From the NCBI GenBank assembly GCA_902496505.1, contig CABVBB010000171.1, positions 1-5,749 of the forward strand: 5,749 bases of DNA, given 5' to 3'. Positions 1 through 5,749 of this stretch are shown piece after piece. Source of the DNA: an uncultured Peptococcaceae bacterium. Lineage in GTDB: Bacteria; Bacillota; Peptococcia; Peptococcales; Peptococcaceae. The first letter of the stretch is position 1. Each line of letters starts with the position of its first letter. A program made the translations under genes and the position numbers. The notes under the pieces were generated by a model. It was given only the letters and a program-made list of their open reading frames with translations. It was not told where the DNA came from and did no database searches.

Positions 1-548
1 GCCTCCCACGCTTGCCACTGCTCCAGCAGCCCCTCGAGATACTGCCTGATGGCCTCTTCTTCACGAAGCGGCACGCAGATCAGCTCATTCCAATCTGCCA
101 ACAGCAGCGGGGCCAGGTCAGCTATCGCCAAGAGCACCTGTTGGACTGCGGCCAACTGCTGCTCGTCACGTATGACCAGCGCCAGCCACAAGGCTTCCAC
201 CGTCTCCTGCTCAGTCACGCTGCAAAAAAGCGCCAGTCCCCCATTCACACCAAAGGCCCGCGTGTGTGACGCTTCCTCCTGATGACTGCCATAGCCCGTC
301 TCCACGCGGTCAAATGCTGGCCAGATGGGCGTCACCACTTCTGCCAGGCGGGCGAAAGGCAGCGACAGCGCCGCTAGATCTGGCGCCGCGTCCCGCAGAT
401 AACTATCACTGTATCCGCCAGAGACTGCATGCGCTTGGGCGAAGTCTGCTGCCAGACCCATCTCCTGCTGACAGTACGCCCAGGCGCTGGCAGGCAAGAG
501 CTCGATCTGCCCATAATCGTCCTCATGAAAAAAGATGGTCCGCTCCAT
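1..548 (-). CDS. Uncharacterised cytosolic protein (starts MERTIFFHEDDYG), last gene of the array, cut by the window edge
   Basis: An open frame with no stop runs from ATG at 548 to the left edge, giving 182 complete codons of an unfinished protein. A GGGAGG ribosome site lies 5 bases before the ATG, inside the last codons of the preceding gene. That gene's TAA abuts this ATG (TAAATG), so translational coupling is likely. The protein starts MERTIFFHEDDYGQIELLP. Residues 42-51 are Gly/Ser/Tyr/Asp-rich, and 110-160 form a Leu/Ala-rich, probably helical stretch with several acidic residues. I see no signal peptide, membrane segment, metal-binding cluster or known catalytic motif. I do not recognise the family with confidence. 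By position it is the fifth member of an operon of uncharacterised proteins, and it may share their job. The reading frame is well supported; function is unknown. The C-terminus lies outside the window, so nothing can be said of its full length. Confidence 0.8.
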   Translation of the reverse strand, partial: MERTIFFHEDDYGQIELLPASAWAYCQQEMGLAADFAQAHAVSGGYSDSYLRDAAPDLAALSLPFARLAEVVTPIWPAFDRVETGYGSHQEEASHTRAFGVNGGLALFCSVTEQETVEALWLALVIRDEQQLAAVQQVLLAIADLAPLLLADWNELICVPLREEEAIRQYLEGLLEQWQAWE

Positions 549-1463
549 TTATACCTCCCGCTTCTCATCCGTGTATAGGATGCGCAGGAAGTCGCTGTCG
601 CGGCTGTCCATATCGCCCAGATACATCCGCTCGTGCTCTGGCACGGCTTCATAGGCTTCGCGCAGCCGTTCCTTGGTCCAATCGCTGGGCTCGACGAGAT
701 AAGCATGGTAGGCGGCGATACATTTGTCGTGAGCATCTTCCTCGCCGCAAGCCCGCTTGATCTTTTGCCGGATCTCCTGCTGCTTGTCCTCTACAGACAG
801 CGGATAAGCCGCCGGCGCTAAGAGCACTCGTCCCAGCCCATCGATATTCACCCATTCGTCTTGCAAAGGACCGGTGCTCAAGGTGCCGTCGGCAAACCAT
901 TCGTCCACCGTCTCCGGTGTGAGATAATCCTCGCCATGAGCCTCGATCTGCACCGTGCCGTCACCATACGCAGTCAGAGTGGTCAGTTCCAGCCCCTGGG
1001 GCGTGCGGTAAAAGATATGCGCCATCTCGCCATCGGTCAGCTGATAGCCGATCTTCGCGGTCAGCTTGCAATAGGTGGGCGATGCTGACCAACGGACGCG
1101 GTGCTGCTCCCATTTATCCTGCTCCCGTTTGGAGGTGCGGTAAATATTGCTCATTTCGGGATTGAGCTGGCGCACGATCTCCTGAACATGACGGTAATAG
1201 CCGTCCACATCATAGCGCCACTGGGCATCAACAACGCGAAACTCACCCAGCTCGAAGATGCTCAGCGTCCTGCCTAACGGCACCTGCGGCACTACCCAGC
1301 CCTGCTTGAGCTCTTCTTCAAACTCTTTTAGATCACAGCGATGCCAGCAGCTCACCGTGCCGTTTTCATACACGGCCAGCCGGGACAAAAAATAGCTGCT
1401 GTTATGAATGATCCCTGGAATGTCCACGCCCTCGACCAACTGCTTGGTATAGACCTTGCCCAT
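549..1463 (-). CDS. DUF7638/DUF7639-like uncharacterised protein, 304 aa
   Basis: The ATG start is supported by GGGAGG seven bases upstream, and the frame ends in TAA directly against the next start. The N-terminal half begins MGKVYTKQLVEGVDIPGIIH and continues with NSSYF, a GTVSCW strand and GWVVPQVP. This resembles a family I recall as DUF7638, in which the opening (K-x-Y-T-K, EGVxIPGIIHNSSYF) and the WVVP motif are conserved. The C-terminal half contains GYQLTDGE and ends PEHERMYLGDMDSRDSDFLR (from about residue 275), which looks like the partner domain I recall as DUF7639. The family numbers come from memory and were not searched. The protein is acidic and soluble-looking, with no signal peptide, transmembrane helix or obvious active site. 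It is the fourth gene of the array, following a 56-base gap, the widest in the operon. The gap holds a perfect 5-bp inverted repeat (GGCTT/AAGCC, 1495-1509) without a T-run, so it is not a convincing terminator. Function unknown. Confidence 0.85.
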   Translation of the reverse strand: MGKVYTKQLVEGVDIPGIIHNSSYFLSRLAVYENGTVSCWHRCDLKEFEEELKQGWVVPQVPLGRTLSIFELGEFRVVDAQWRYDVDGYYRHVQEIVRQLNPEMSNIYRTSKREQDKWEQHRVRWSASPTYCKLTAKIGYQLTDGEMAHIFYRTPQGLELTTLTAYGDGTVQIEAHGEDYLTPETVDEWFADGTLSTGPLQDEWVNIDGLGRVLLAPAAYPLSVEDKQQEIRQKIKRACGEEDAHDKCIAAYHAYLVEPSDWTKERLREAYEAVPEHERMYLGDMDSRDSDFLRILYTDEKREV

Positions 1464-1519
1464 TTTTATCCCTCCCTTTCCAACCTTCTATCACGGCTTG
1501 TGTGAAGCCCTCAGCGACC

Positions 1520-2227
1520 TCACTTTTTGTCCTGCTGCATAGCCTCGGCCAGCTGCGCCTGAGCGGCCTCGATATAGAGCAGCACACCATCTGTGTCGCA
1601 GTGGAACAGATCAGAATAGCAGCTGCTGTTATTGGGATCGAAGGGATCAGGCTCGACTACTTCAGTGGCTTCTAAGAGACCCACTCCCTGCTCTTTAGCT
1701 GCCCTGAGCGCCTCCAAGAAAACGTCTATCCGGCCATACGAAAACTGTTCCTCCAGATCTTGGCGTACACGTGCATCCTGATCATGATCATGCAAGAGAC
1801 GCACCACCTGCTCCGGCGGCAGATACACGCCGCCGCAGTAATTTTCCACCAGCTGACTGCGGGCTTCATTGGGCCAAGGCTTGCGCCAGATCGCCGGCCA
1901 GCTTTTGGTATAGGCGCGATAAGCAGGATCTTTTTCCAGCAAAAAGGTAAAAGCCCCGCCGCGGATATAATAAAAGTTCCGGAAAAATCCCTGCACCACT
2001 GCTAGATAAAAACTGTGGCTCTTGTCAAAGAGTTCATCCGCCGTCGTCTGCACCCCAGCCTGCAAAGTATGGAGATATTTATCGATATAAAACGGCTCCA
2101 TGCCGCTGGCTTCAGCCAGCTGGCGCACTTTGTCCGCATCACTGGCGCGCATCCATTCCAGCGGCTGGAAATACCACGCTTCCATCTCCTGCTCGCTGAT
2201 GGGATGATAACTCACGTCAAATCCCAT
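1520..2227 (-). CDS. Uncharacterised cytosolic protein (starts MGFDVSYHPISE), 235 aa
   Basis: ATG at 2227 is preceded by GGGAG and GAGGA, within 3-8 bases, and lies 21 bases after the previous stop, so it is co-transcribed. The frame ends in TGA. The protein opens MGFDVSYHPISEQEMEAWYF, followed by helical-looking acidic and Leu-rich segments. Residues around 80-110 are aromatic-rich (FYLAVVQGFFRNFYYI), but this stretch carries charged residues and flanks, so I do not call it a membrane helix. The C-terminal part has DPFDPNNSSCYSDLFHC, with two Cys five residues apart. These could be a small structural site, but no complete zinc ligand set is seen. I recall similar MGFDVSYHPI proteins only as hypothetical proteins and know no assigned function. 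Its MG-x-D opening resembles that of the first gene in the operon, which may be a distant relationship or chance. Gene call solid; function unknown. Confidence 0.85.
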   Translation of the reverse strand: MGFDVSYHPISEQEMEAWYFQPLEWMRASDADKVRQLAEASGMEPFYIDKYLHTLQAGVQTTADELFDKSHSFYLAVVQGFFRNFYYIRGGAFTFLLEKDPAYRAYTKSWPAIWRKPWPNEARSQLVENYCGGVYLPPEQVVRLLHDHDQDARVRQDLEEQFSYGRIDVFLEALRAAKEQGVGLLEATEVVEPDPFDPNNSSCYSDLFHCDTDGVLLYIEAAQAQLAEAMQQDKK

Positions 2228-2248
2228 TTTCCTCGCTCCCTTCGCGGT

Positions 2249-3364
2249 CTACTCCTCAGGATAACCGATCTTGATGGTCATGCCGTCCAGCGCTTCTCCC
2301 GGCGAACGGGTGATAGGGAGCTTCTGCTCAGCGCTGAAACCGATGGTCTCGCCATCTCGCAGTATCGCATCATACCGCAGGAGGTAATCCACGATGTCCA
2401 GCAGGAAATTGCGCAGATCGATGGGTTCGGCCTGCGTATCCAACACCTCGATCTCGTCCCTGCCAAAGGCCTCCAGTCCGTAGGTATAGGCACAGCCGCC
2501 CTTATCCGAGCGGTAGAGGCCGATATAGACCCAGTCCAAAAGGGGCAAAGCGTCTGGGTCTTCTTTCATCCAGTCCGCCACTTCCTGATAAAACTCCGGC
2601 TGAAAGACCGTGCCTGAAGTATAGACGCCCAGAGCGCCAGGCTGCTTGGAGCAGGCCGCACAGAGCTTGGTGAACGCCTTGCCCGCCTGTACCAGCGACT
2701 GTTTGCCGCCGATCACCGCCACGATCAGATGCGCTTGGTGAGTCTTGGTCACTTCTACTGCCTCCGGCCACATATAATTGGTGGCCGCATTCTGCTCCGC
2801 TTCACCATCGGGCACTGGCGCAGGCATCAGACTGACTACTGCCATCAAGCCGTCGATGTCGAAGATCAGATTATCGCCGTCATCAACGACCTCTTCTCCC
2901 GTCTCACCGGGCAGGCAGGCGATCCCCCAATCATTCAGGAGATCCGCCTTGAGCTGCTCACGATCCCACTTAGCTTCCTTTAAAAGCACAAATCCGGCAA
3001 AGGGCCCGCCTTCCCGCTGTTCCTCGCCGCCGTTTTCCTGAGCCGCTGCCTGCTCCATCCAGTATTGACGGATCATTTCCACCATGGCGATGGCCTTATC
3101 CTTTGCTGTAGCCGGATCGTATTCCTCCATCTCACTGAATACATGGCCGCAGTGCTCCACACTGCCGTCCTCATAGCCGCCTGCAACGCCCAAGAGCCAT
3201 TGGCGGCTCATCAAAGATTTTTTGTAGCGCAGAATATAATAATGCAGCTCGTACAGATCAAATTCGCCGACAATCTCCAGCTTCGCCGGTGCTTTGCCCA
3301 GCTCGTTTTCATCAGCCAGCCACTGGCGCATGGCCTCAAGGGCTGCTTTTTGTTGTTCATTCAT
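2249..3364 (-). CDS. DUF4261 domain protein with an extra N-terminal domain, 371 aa
   Basis: The frame is open further upstream, to 3439, but the ATG at 3364 is chosen because AAGGAGGA lies seven to eight bases before it; the longer start would run into the preceding gene. Residues 1-104 form one unit with a mixed strand and helix look (ELHYYILRYKKS, then LGVAGGYEDGSVEHCGHVFS). Residues 105-120 are a Gly/Glu-rich linker. Residues 122-371 match what I recall of DUF4261: a VLLKE start, FDIDGLMAVVSLMPAPVPDG, NYMWPEAVEV, HLIVAVIGG, GVYTSGTVFQPEFY, DWVYIGLY and a CAYTYGLEAFGRDEIEVL block near the end. The SLMPAP and NYMW motifs are the most telling. DUF4261 has no established biochemical role that I know of. 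The protein is strongly acidic, with no export signal. It is the second gene of the five-gene array, 14 bases after the first. The assignment is from memory of the family, not a search. Confidence 0.88.
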   Translation of the reverse strand: MNEQQKAALEAMRQWLADENELGKAPAKLEIVGEFDLYELHYYILRYKKSLMSRQWLLGVAGGYEDGSVEHCGHVFSEMEEYDPATAKDKAIAMVEMIRQYWMEQAAAQENGGEEQREGGPFAGFVLLKEAKWDREQLKADLLNDWGIACLPGETGEEVVDDGDNLIFDIDGLMAVVSLMPAPVPDGEAEQNAATNYMWPEAVEVTKTHQAHLIVAVIGGKQSLVQAGKAFTKLCAACSKQPGALGVYTSGTVFQPEFYQEVADWMKEDPDALPLLDWVYIGLYRSDKGGCAYTYGLEAFGRDEIEVLDTQAEPIDLRNFLLDIVDYLLRYDAILRDGETIGFSAEQKLPITRSPGEALDGMTIKIGYPEE

Positions 3365-3370
3365 CGGTAG

Positions 3371-3378
3371 TCCTCCTT
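3371..3378 (-). promoter_or_regulatory. Ribosome binding site of the DUF4261 gene
   Basis: AAGGAGGA on the minus strand is close to the full anti-16S complement. It lies directly after the TAA of the upstream gene and about seven bases before ATG 3364. It decides the start of the DUF4261 gene over the longer open frame, and it indicates strong translation inside the operon. Confidence 0.85.
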
Positions 3379-4125
3379 TTAATAGTCCAAGATGATCGCT
3401 GCGTTCTGCGCTCTGGCAAACATCAGCGCTTGATAGCATATCGAATAGGCAAATTTAGCCAGCGACTCGGTATCATAATCTGTCTCCGCGCCTGCACTCT
3501 GACCGTCCGTCAGCGGATAACCCTCTGTCTCGCTCCAGGCCAATATCTCCGCTTCCTCCGCCTGCCAGCCCCCAGCGTTGATCTTATCCAATTCCGCCGC
3601 CAAGCCGTCCAAGGTGGCCATGGTCCGCTCATTGCCCGCCGGGTCTTGACACTGGAACCAAAAGCTTCCCGCGATCGGCAGCCAGAAGGTCGTGCCGTTT
3701 AAAAGCGACCACTTGACCTCCGCATCCGCCCTTGCCCGTTCGATCAGCGGATCGGTCTCAAAATCCCAATTCTTCGCTACCCGCTCTGGCAGCGGCTCCT
3801 GATAGATCCCGCAGGCTGCGTAGAGCAGCAGCGCGCCAAAAGCATCCCAGTCCGGCTTGTCTGTGAAATAGGGTGACTCATTATCCTCCGGCCAAGGCGC
3901 ATACGTCTCCCCCTCTGCTGCCAAGGCTTCCAGCAGCCAATCCTGCCAGCCCTCGATAGCCTCCTCTACCTCTCTCGGGTCCAGCGCCTCTTCCTCGATG
4001 GTCTGACCATCCGGCGTGATCTTATTGAACGTGTAGCCATTGGCCTCCGCCCACATTTGCACGACGTTTTTCCAATTCCCTGCATAATAGCGCGTCAGTG
4101 TTCCCGCATAAATATCCAACCCCAT
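3379..4125 (-). CDS. Uncharacterised Trp-rich acidic protein (starts MGLDIYAGTLTRYY), 248 aa, first gene of the array
   Basis: The frame is open back to 4236, inside the preceding terminator, but I place the start at ATG 4125, with AGGGG six bases upstream. The upstream 37 residues are compositionally unlike the rest (basic, Asn/Tyr-rich) and cover the likely promoter. An intermediate ATG at 4206 has only a weak AAAGG. From the chosen start the protein opens MGLDIYAGTLTRYYAGNWKN. It has about 12 tryptophans in 248 residues, many in short acidic motifs (GWQDW, APWPED, PDWDAF), and ends AIILDY-TAA. I recall MGLDIY-type proteins as hypothetical proteins of Gram-positive bacteria. No catalytic motif, signal peptide or membrane segment is visible. 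The next gene's Shine-Dalgarno begins immediately after this stop. As first gene of the operon it defines the start of the transcription unit. Function unknown. Confidence 0.82.
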   Translation of the reverse strand: MGLDIYAGTLTRYYAGNWKNVVQMWAEANGYTFNKITPDGQTIEEEALDPREVEEAIEGWQDWLLEALAAEGETYAPWPEDNESPYFTDKPDWDAFGALLLYAACGIYQEPLPERVAKNWDFETDPLIERARADAEVKWSLLNGTTFWLPIAGSFWFQCQDPAGNERTMATLDGLAAELDKINAGGWQAEEAEILAWSETEGYPLTDGQSAGAETDYDTESLAKFAYSICYQALMFARAQNAAIILDY

Positions 4126-4152
4126 CCGTATCCCCTGCTTTCTGTCTCTGAC

Positions 4153-4180
4153 GTAATATTTACTTTCATTTCCATATGAA
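4153..4180 (-). promoter_or_regulatory. Weak candidate promoter of the five-gene array
   Basis: A promoter is needed here because the upstream gene ends in a strong terminator. The best pair I find on the minus strand is TTCATA (4175-4180) and TATTAC (4153-4158), 16 bases apart, each matching four of six sigma-A consensus positions. It would give a leader of roughly 20 bases before ATG 4125. The surrounding AT-rich patch fits a promoter, but the exact boxes are uncertain. Confidence 0.35.
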
Positions 4181-4229
4181 TAATTATTTTCGGCGTACGC
4201 CCGCATATTCCTGCCTTTAGACGCAGGAA
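4179..4229. promoter_or_regulatory. Cluster of dyad symmetries upstream of the array (possible operators)
   Basis: Three inverted repeats sit in about 50 bases between the tetR terminator and the array's candidate promoter. TTCCTGC/GCAGGAA has 7-bp arms and an 8-base spacer (4208-4229). GGCGTACGCC (4192-4201) and AATAATTATT (4179-4188) are perfect 10-bp palindromes, and the last overlaps the candidate -35 box. No T-run follows the 7-bp hairpin in the direction of transcription, so it is not a typical terminator. The symmetry is seen directly; a role as repressor or activator sites is inference, and short palindromes do occur by chance. Confidence 0.4.
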
Positions 4230-4234
4230 AAGAC

Positions 4235-4262
4235 AAAAAGCGCGCCTAAAAGACACGCTTTT
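4235..4262 (-). terminator. Intrinsic terminator after the tetR gene
   Basis: Read on the minus strand, AAAAGCGTGTC pairs with GGCGCGCTTTT across a five-base loop TTTTA, giving 11 pairs including two G-U wobbles, and the 3' arm runs into TTTTT. The hairpin begins one base after the TGA of the TetR gene. This separates the regulator from the array and implies that the array has its own promoter. Confidence 0.88.
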
Positions 4263-4263
4263 A

Positions 4264-4875
4264 TCATCCTTCCCTGATCCCGGCCAAATAATGCGCCAGC
4301 ATCCTGGCCTGCGCCTCGCCGGTCTGCTCCAATTCTTCCACAAAGAAAAAGGGCAGCGATTCCGCAGCTGAGTTATGCACCAGCAAAACAGACAAGATCA
4401 GATTGCCAAAACGCTTAGGCGGGCACTTTTCCCGGGAAATACCCCACATCTGCAAAAGTTGGTCATAAAATTCCACTTGGCCGTTTTGAAAGGCCTGGAC
4501 ATTTTCCGCTCGAAGGTGCTTGTACACATAGATCTCTTCCTCCTGGGTCATGATGAAGAGTTTTTCCCGCTCCGCATGCAGGCAGCGCACCAAAAAATCC
4601 CCGAGCTTTTCTTCCCAGCCCCGGCTTGGATCAGCCAGCGTCTCCTGCGCCAAGCGGTAGAGCCGTTCGCGCTGGTACTCCAAAATGCTCAGGATCAATT
4701 CTTCTTTTGAAGGGAAAAAGGTATAGAAAAACGGCTTGGAAATGCCGACCTCCTGCAAAATATCCTCAATGCGCACCTTACGGCAGCCCTTTTGGGAAAA
4801 CTTATCCAGCCCCACCTCTAAAAGCTGCTGTCGAATCCGCACCTTATCCGCCTCTGAATACGCTACTCTTGGCAT
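4264..4875 (-). CDS. TetR/AcrR-family transcriptional regulator, 203 aa
   Basis: This is a DNA-binding homodimeric repressor of the TetR type, cytosolic, normally released from its operator by a small ligand. The N-terminal domain is typical: residues 12-30 form the first helix ending FSQKG. Residues 34-56 carry the helix-turn-helix, VRIEDILQEVGISKPFFYTF, followed by the F-P-S-K-E-E-L signature. Residues from about 62 to 203 form the variable ligand and dimer domain, helical and rich in Glu/Leu/Arg, with an aromatic patch (LPFFFVEELE) near the end. Length is normal for the family. I start at ATG 4875, nine bases after AAGGAG; an in-frame GTG directly before it (4878), six bases from the same site, is an equal alternative and adds one residue. 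It has its own promoter and terminator. The ligand and targets cannot be read from the sequence, and no transporter or enzyme gene, the usual partner, adjoins it here. Confidence 0.93.
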   Translation of the reverse strand: MPRVAYSEADKVRIRQQLLEVGLDKFSQKGCRKVRIEDILQEVGISKPFFYTFFPSKEELILSILEYQRERLYRLAQETLADPSRGWEEKLGDFLVRCLHAEREKLFIMTQEEEIYVYKHLRAENVQAFQNGQVEFYDQLLQMWGISREKCPPKRFGNLILSVLLVHNSAAESLPFFFVEELEQTGEAQARMLAHYLAGIREG

Positions 4876-4896
4876 CACCTTTCACTCCTTCCGACA

Positions 4897-4907
4897 CTGT
4901 GCGACAG
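4897..4907. promoter_or_regulatory. Possible operator in the tetR leader
   Basis: CTGT-GCG-ACAG is an inverted repeat with 4-bp arms between the tetR -10 box and its Shine-Dalgarno, where an autorepressing TetR protein could bind. It overlaps a direct repeat CGACA-N5-CGACA. It is short for a TetR operator, so the call is tentative. Confidence 0.25.
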
Positions 4908-4919
4908 ACTTTTTTATTT

Positions 4920-4948
4920 AGTGTAGCACAAGATGGAAAAGAAGTCAT
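4920..4948 (-). promoter_or_regulatory. Sigma-A-type promoter of tetR
   Basis: On the minus strand ATGACT (4943-4948) and TACACT (4920-4925) are separated by 17 bases, and TG stands one base before the -10 box, making it an extended -10 (TGCTACACT). Each hexamer matches four of six consensus positions. It lies about 45 bases before the tetR start and just downstream of the peptidase terminator, as expected for an independent unit. Confidence 0.6.
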
Positions 4949-4974
4949 TGCCCAAATTTTTTCCCACAAACGTC

Positions 4975-5013
4975 AAAAAAGCGCCAGCAATCTGGAGAGA
5001 CTGCTGACGCTTT
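4975..5013 (-). terminator. Intrinsic terminator after the PepT-like peptidase gene
   Basis: On the minus strand a 16-bp stem (arms 4998-5013 and 4978-4993, with two G-U wobbles) closes a four-base CTCC loop and leads into a run of six T. It starts 11 bases after the peptidase stop codon. The plus strand lacks a matching T-run, so it acts in the minus direction only. Confidence 0.92.
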
Positions 5014-5024
5014 GCAAGATCCTG

Positions 5025-5749
5025 CTAGTTTTTGGCTTCCTCGATGATCGCCAAGACCGCTTCCACTGCGGTCATCATGGCGCTCACGGTGATATATTCC
5101 TCAGTGCTGTGGACGTTTTGCATACCGACGCCCAGAACAGTGGAGGGGATACCATAGCCGTTAAAGATATTGGCGTCGCTGCCGCCGCCGATCTTGATGA
5201 GTTCCGGCTCCATGCCGATCTTTCTGGCCGCTGCTTCTGCCAGCTTGACTGGTACAGACTCCGGATCGAGCAGGATGCCCGGATAATTTTCTTTGACGAT
5301 GACTTCGGCCTGACCGCCGAATTTTTTCGCCGCTTCTTCACAGCAAGCCATCATATGCGCCTGCTGCGTTTGGAGCTTGTCACGATCCAAGCTGCGGCAC
5401 TCACCTTCGATGACCACCTTGTCGGTGATGATATTGGTAGCGCGGCCGCCTTGGATGATGCCGATATTGGCGGTGGTCTCCTCGTCGATGCGGCCCAGCT
5501 GCATATTGCTGATGGCTTCCGCAGCCATTTGGATAGCGCTGATGCCTTTTTCCGGTTCGCAGCCGGCGTGCGCGGCTTTGCCGTGGAAGATGACCTGGAA
5601 ATTCACCTGGATAGGCGCTTCGATGACGATCTTGTCCGGCAGATCATCGGAATCCAGGAAAAACGCCGCTTCGATAGGGCCATGCAGCAGACTGCGGTCG
5701 ATATTCTTCGCGCCGTTGAGTCCGCCCTCCTCCGCAATGGTGAAGACCA
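5025..5749 (-). CDS. M20-family metallopeptidase, PepT-like (C-terminal 240 residues; start outside the window)
   Basis: This is the C-terminal part of a zinc-dependent aminopeptidase-type enzyme of the M20 family, closest in my memory to the PepT-like group TIGR01883 (for example Bacillus subtilis YqjE). Such enzymes are cytosolic and are thought to act on small peptides or related amides. The frame is open to the right edge, so no start is visible. Counting from the first whole codon (5747): FTIAEEGGLNGAK (2-14) holds the catalytic Glu and the neighbouring metal-binding Glu. FLDSDD (30-35) holds the probable metal Asp. GKAAHAG (56-62) is the dimer-domain His motif, followed by EPEKGISAIQMAAEAI. 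TTANIG and GGRATNII are family-typical. GGGSDAN and VHSTEE (His about 213) carry the last metal ligand. Missing are the N-terminal metal-binding motifs, which lie off-window. The gene ends in TAG followed by a strong terminator, so it is the end of its own transcription unit. Substrate is unproven. Confidence 0.93.
   Translation of the reverse strand, partial: VFTIAEEGGLNGAKNIDRSLLHGPIEAAFFLDSDDLPDKIVIEAPIQVNFQVIFHGKAAHAGCEPEKGISAIQMAAEAISNMQLGRIDEETTANIGIIQGGRATNIITDKVVIEGECRSLDRDKLQTQQAHMMACCEEAAKKFGGQAEVIVKENYPGILLDPESVPVKLAEAAARKIGMEPELIKIGGGSDANIFNGYGIPSTVLGVGMQNVHSTEEYITVSAMMTAVEAVLAIIEEAKN

Noticed and set aside
266..760. 164-codon open frame on the plus strand
   Set aside because: It is a Pro/Arg/Ser-rich antisense shadow over the MERTIFF and DUF7638-like genes, typical of GC-rich opposite-strand frames.
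1495..1509. Perfect 5-bp inverted repeat GGCTT/AAGCC as a terminator inside the operon
   Set aside because: The stem is short and no T-run follows on the minus strand, so termination is unlikely.
2015..2617. 200-codon open frame on the plus strand
   Set aside because: It is antisense to the end of the DUF4261 gene and the start of the MGFDVSYH gene, both of which have ribosome sites and coherent proteins. The plus frame has no ribosome site that I can see and no recognisable protein character.
3365..3439. Longer N-terminus for the DUF4261 protein
   Set aside because: It would overlap the preceding coding region, and the strong ribosome site marks ATG 3364.
3289..3702. 137-codon open frame on the plus strand, with neighbouring antisense frames at 2729-3370
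   Set aside because: Antisense to well-supported genes with good starts; the composition looks like translated antisense and no motif is seen.
4126..4236. 37-residue N-terminal extension of the first array protein
   Set aside because: It would start inside the tetR terminator stem, has a different composition from the rest, and covers the leader and candidate promoter; ATG 4125 with AGGGG fits better.
5025..5606. GTG at 5606 as the start of a short peptidase gene
   Set aside because: The frame is open to the window edge and residues upstream of 5606 contain the catalytic EE motif and metal Asp region, so this GTG is an internal Val codon.

Overview
The window suggests a moderately GC-rich member of the Bacillota (Firmicutes). 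The basis is a TIGR01883-like PepT peptidase, strong GGAGG-type Shine-Dalgarno sites before nearly every gene, compact hairpin plus T-run terminators and a sigma-A-like extended -10 promoter. A Negativicutes or clostridial relative is plausible, but this is a guess from the proteins and base composition. No RNA gene, IS element, CRISPR array or long repeat is visible. Every supported gene lies on the minus strand, so transcription runs from high to low coordinates.

Right part (about 4264-5749): the window opens inside an M20-family PepT-like peptidase gene, which ends in a strong intrinsic terminator (4975-5013). Next comes a single-gene unit with its own promoter (4920-4948) encoding a TetR-family repressor. 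That gene is closed by a second, very compact terminator (4235-4262) starting one base after its stop codon.

Left part (1-4262): a leader of about 140 bases holding several dyad symmetries and a weak candidate promoter is followed by a tightly packed run of five genes that reaches the left edge. In transcription order they encode a 248-aa Trp-rich protein starting MGLDIY, a 371-aa two-part protein with a DUF4261-type C-terminal domain, a 235-aa protein starting MGFDVSYH, a 304-aa DUF7638/DUF7639-like protein, and a protein of at least 182 aa starting MERTIFF that is cut by the window edge. Gaps are 14, 21, 56 and 0 bases. None has a visible signal peptide or membrane segment, and all look like acidic cytosolic proteins.

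No enzyme motif is visible in any of the five. The most economical reading, which is inference, is a co-transcribed array of accessory cytosolic proteins, of the kind seen in immunity or conflict loci of Gram-positive bacteria. No toxin, secretion gene or nuclease is present in the window to prove this. The TetR protein sits directly upstream and may or may not control the array. The peptidase is probably an unrelated housekeeping neighbour.
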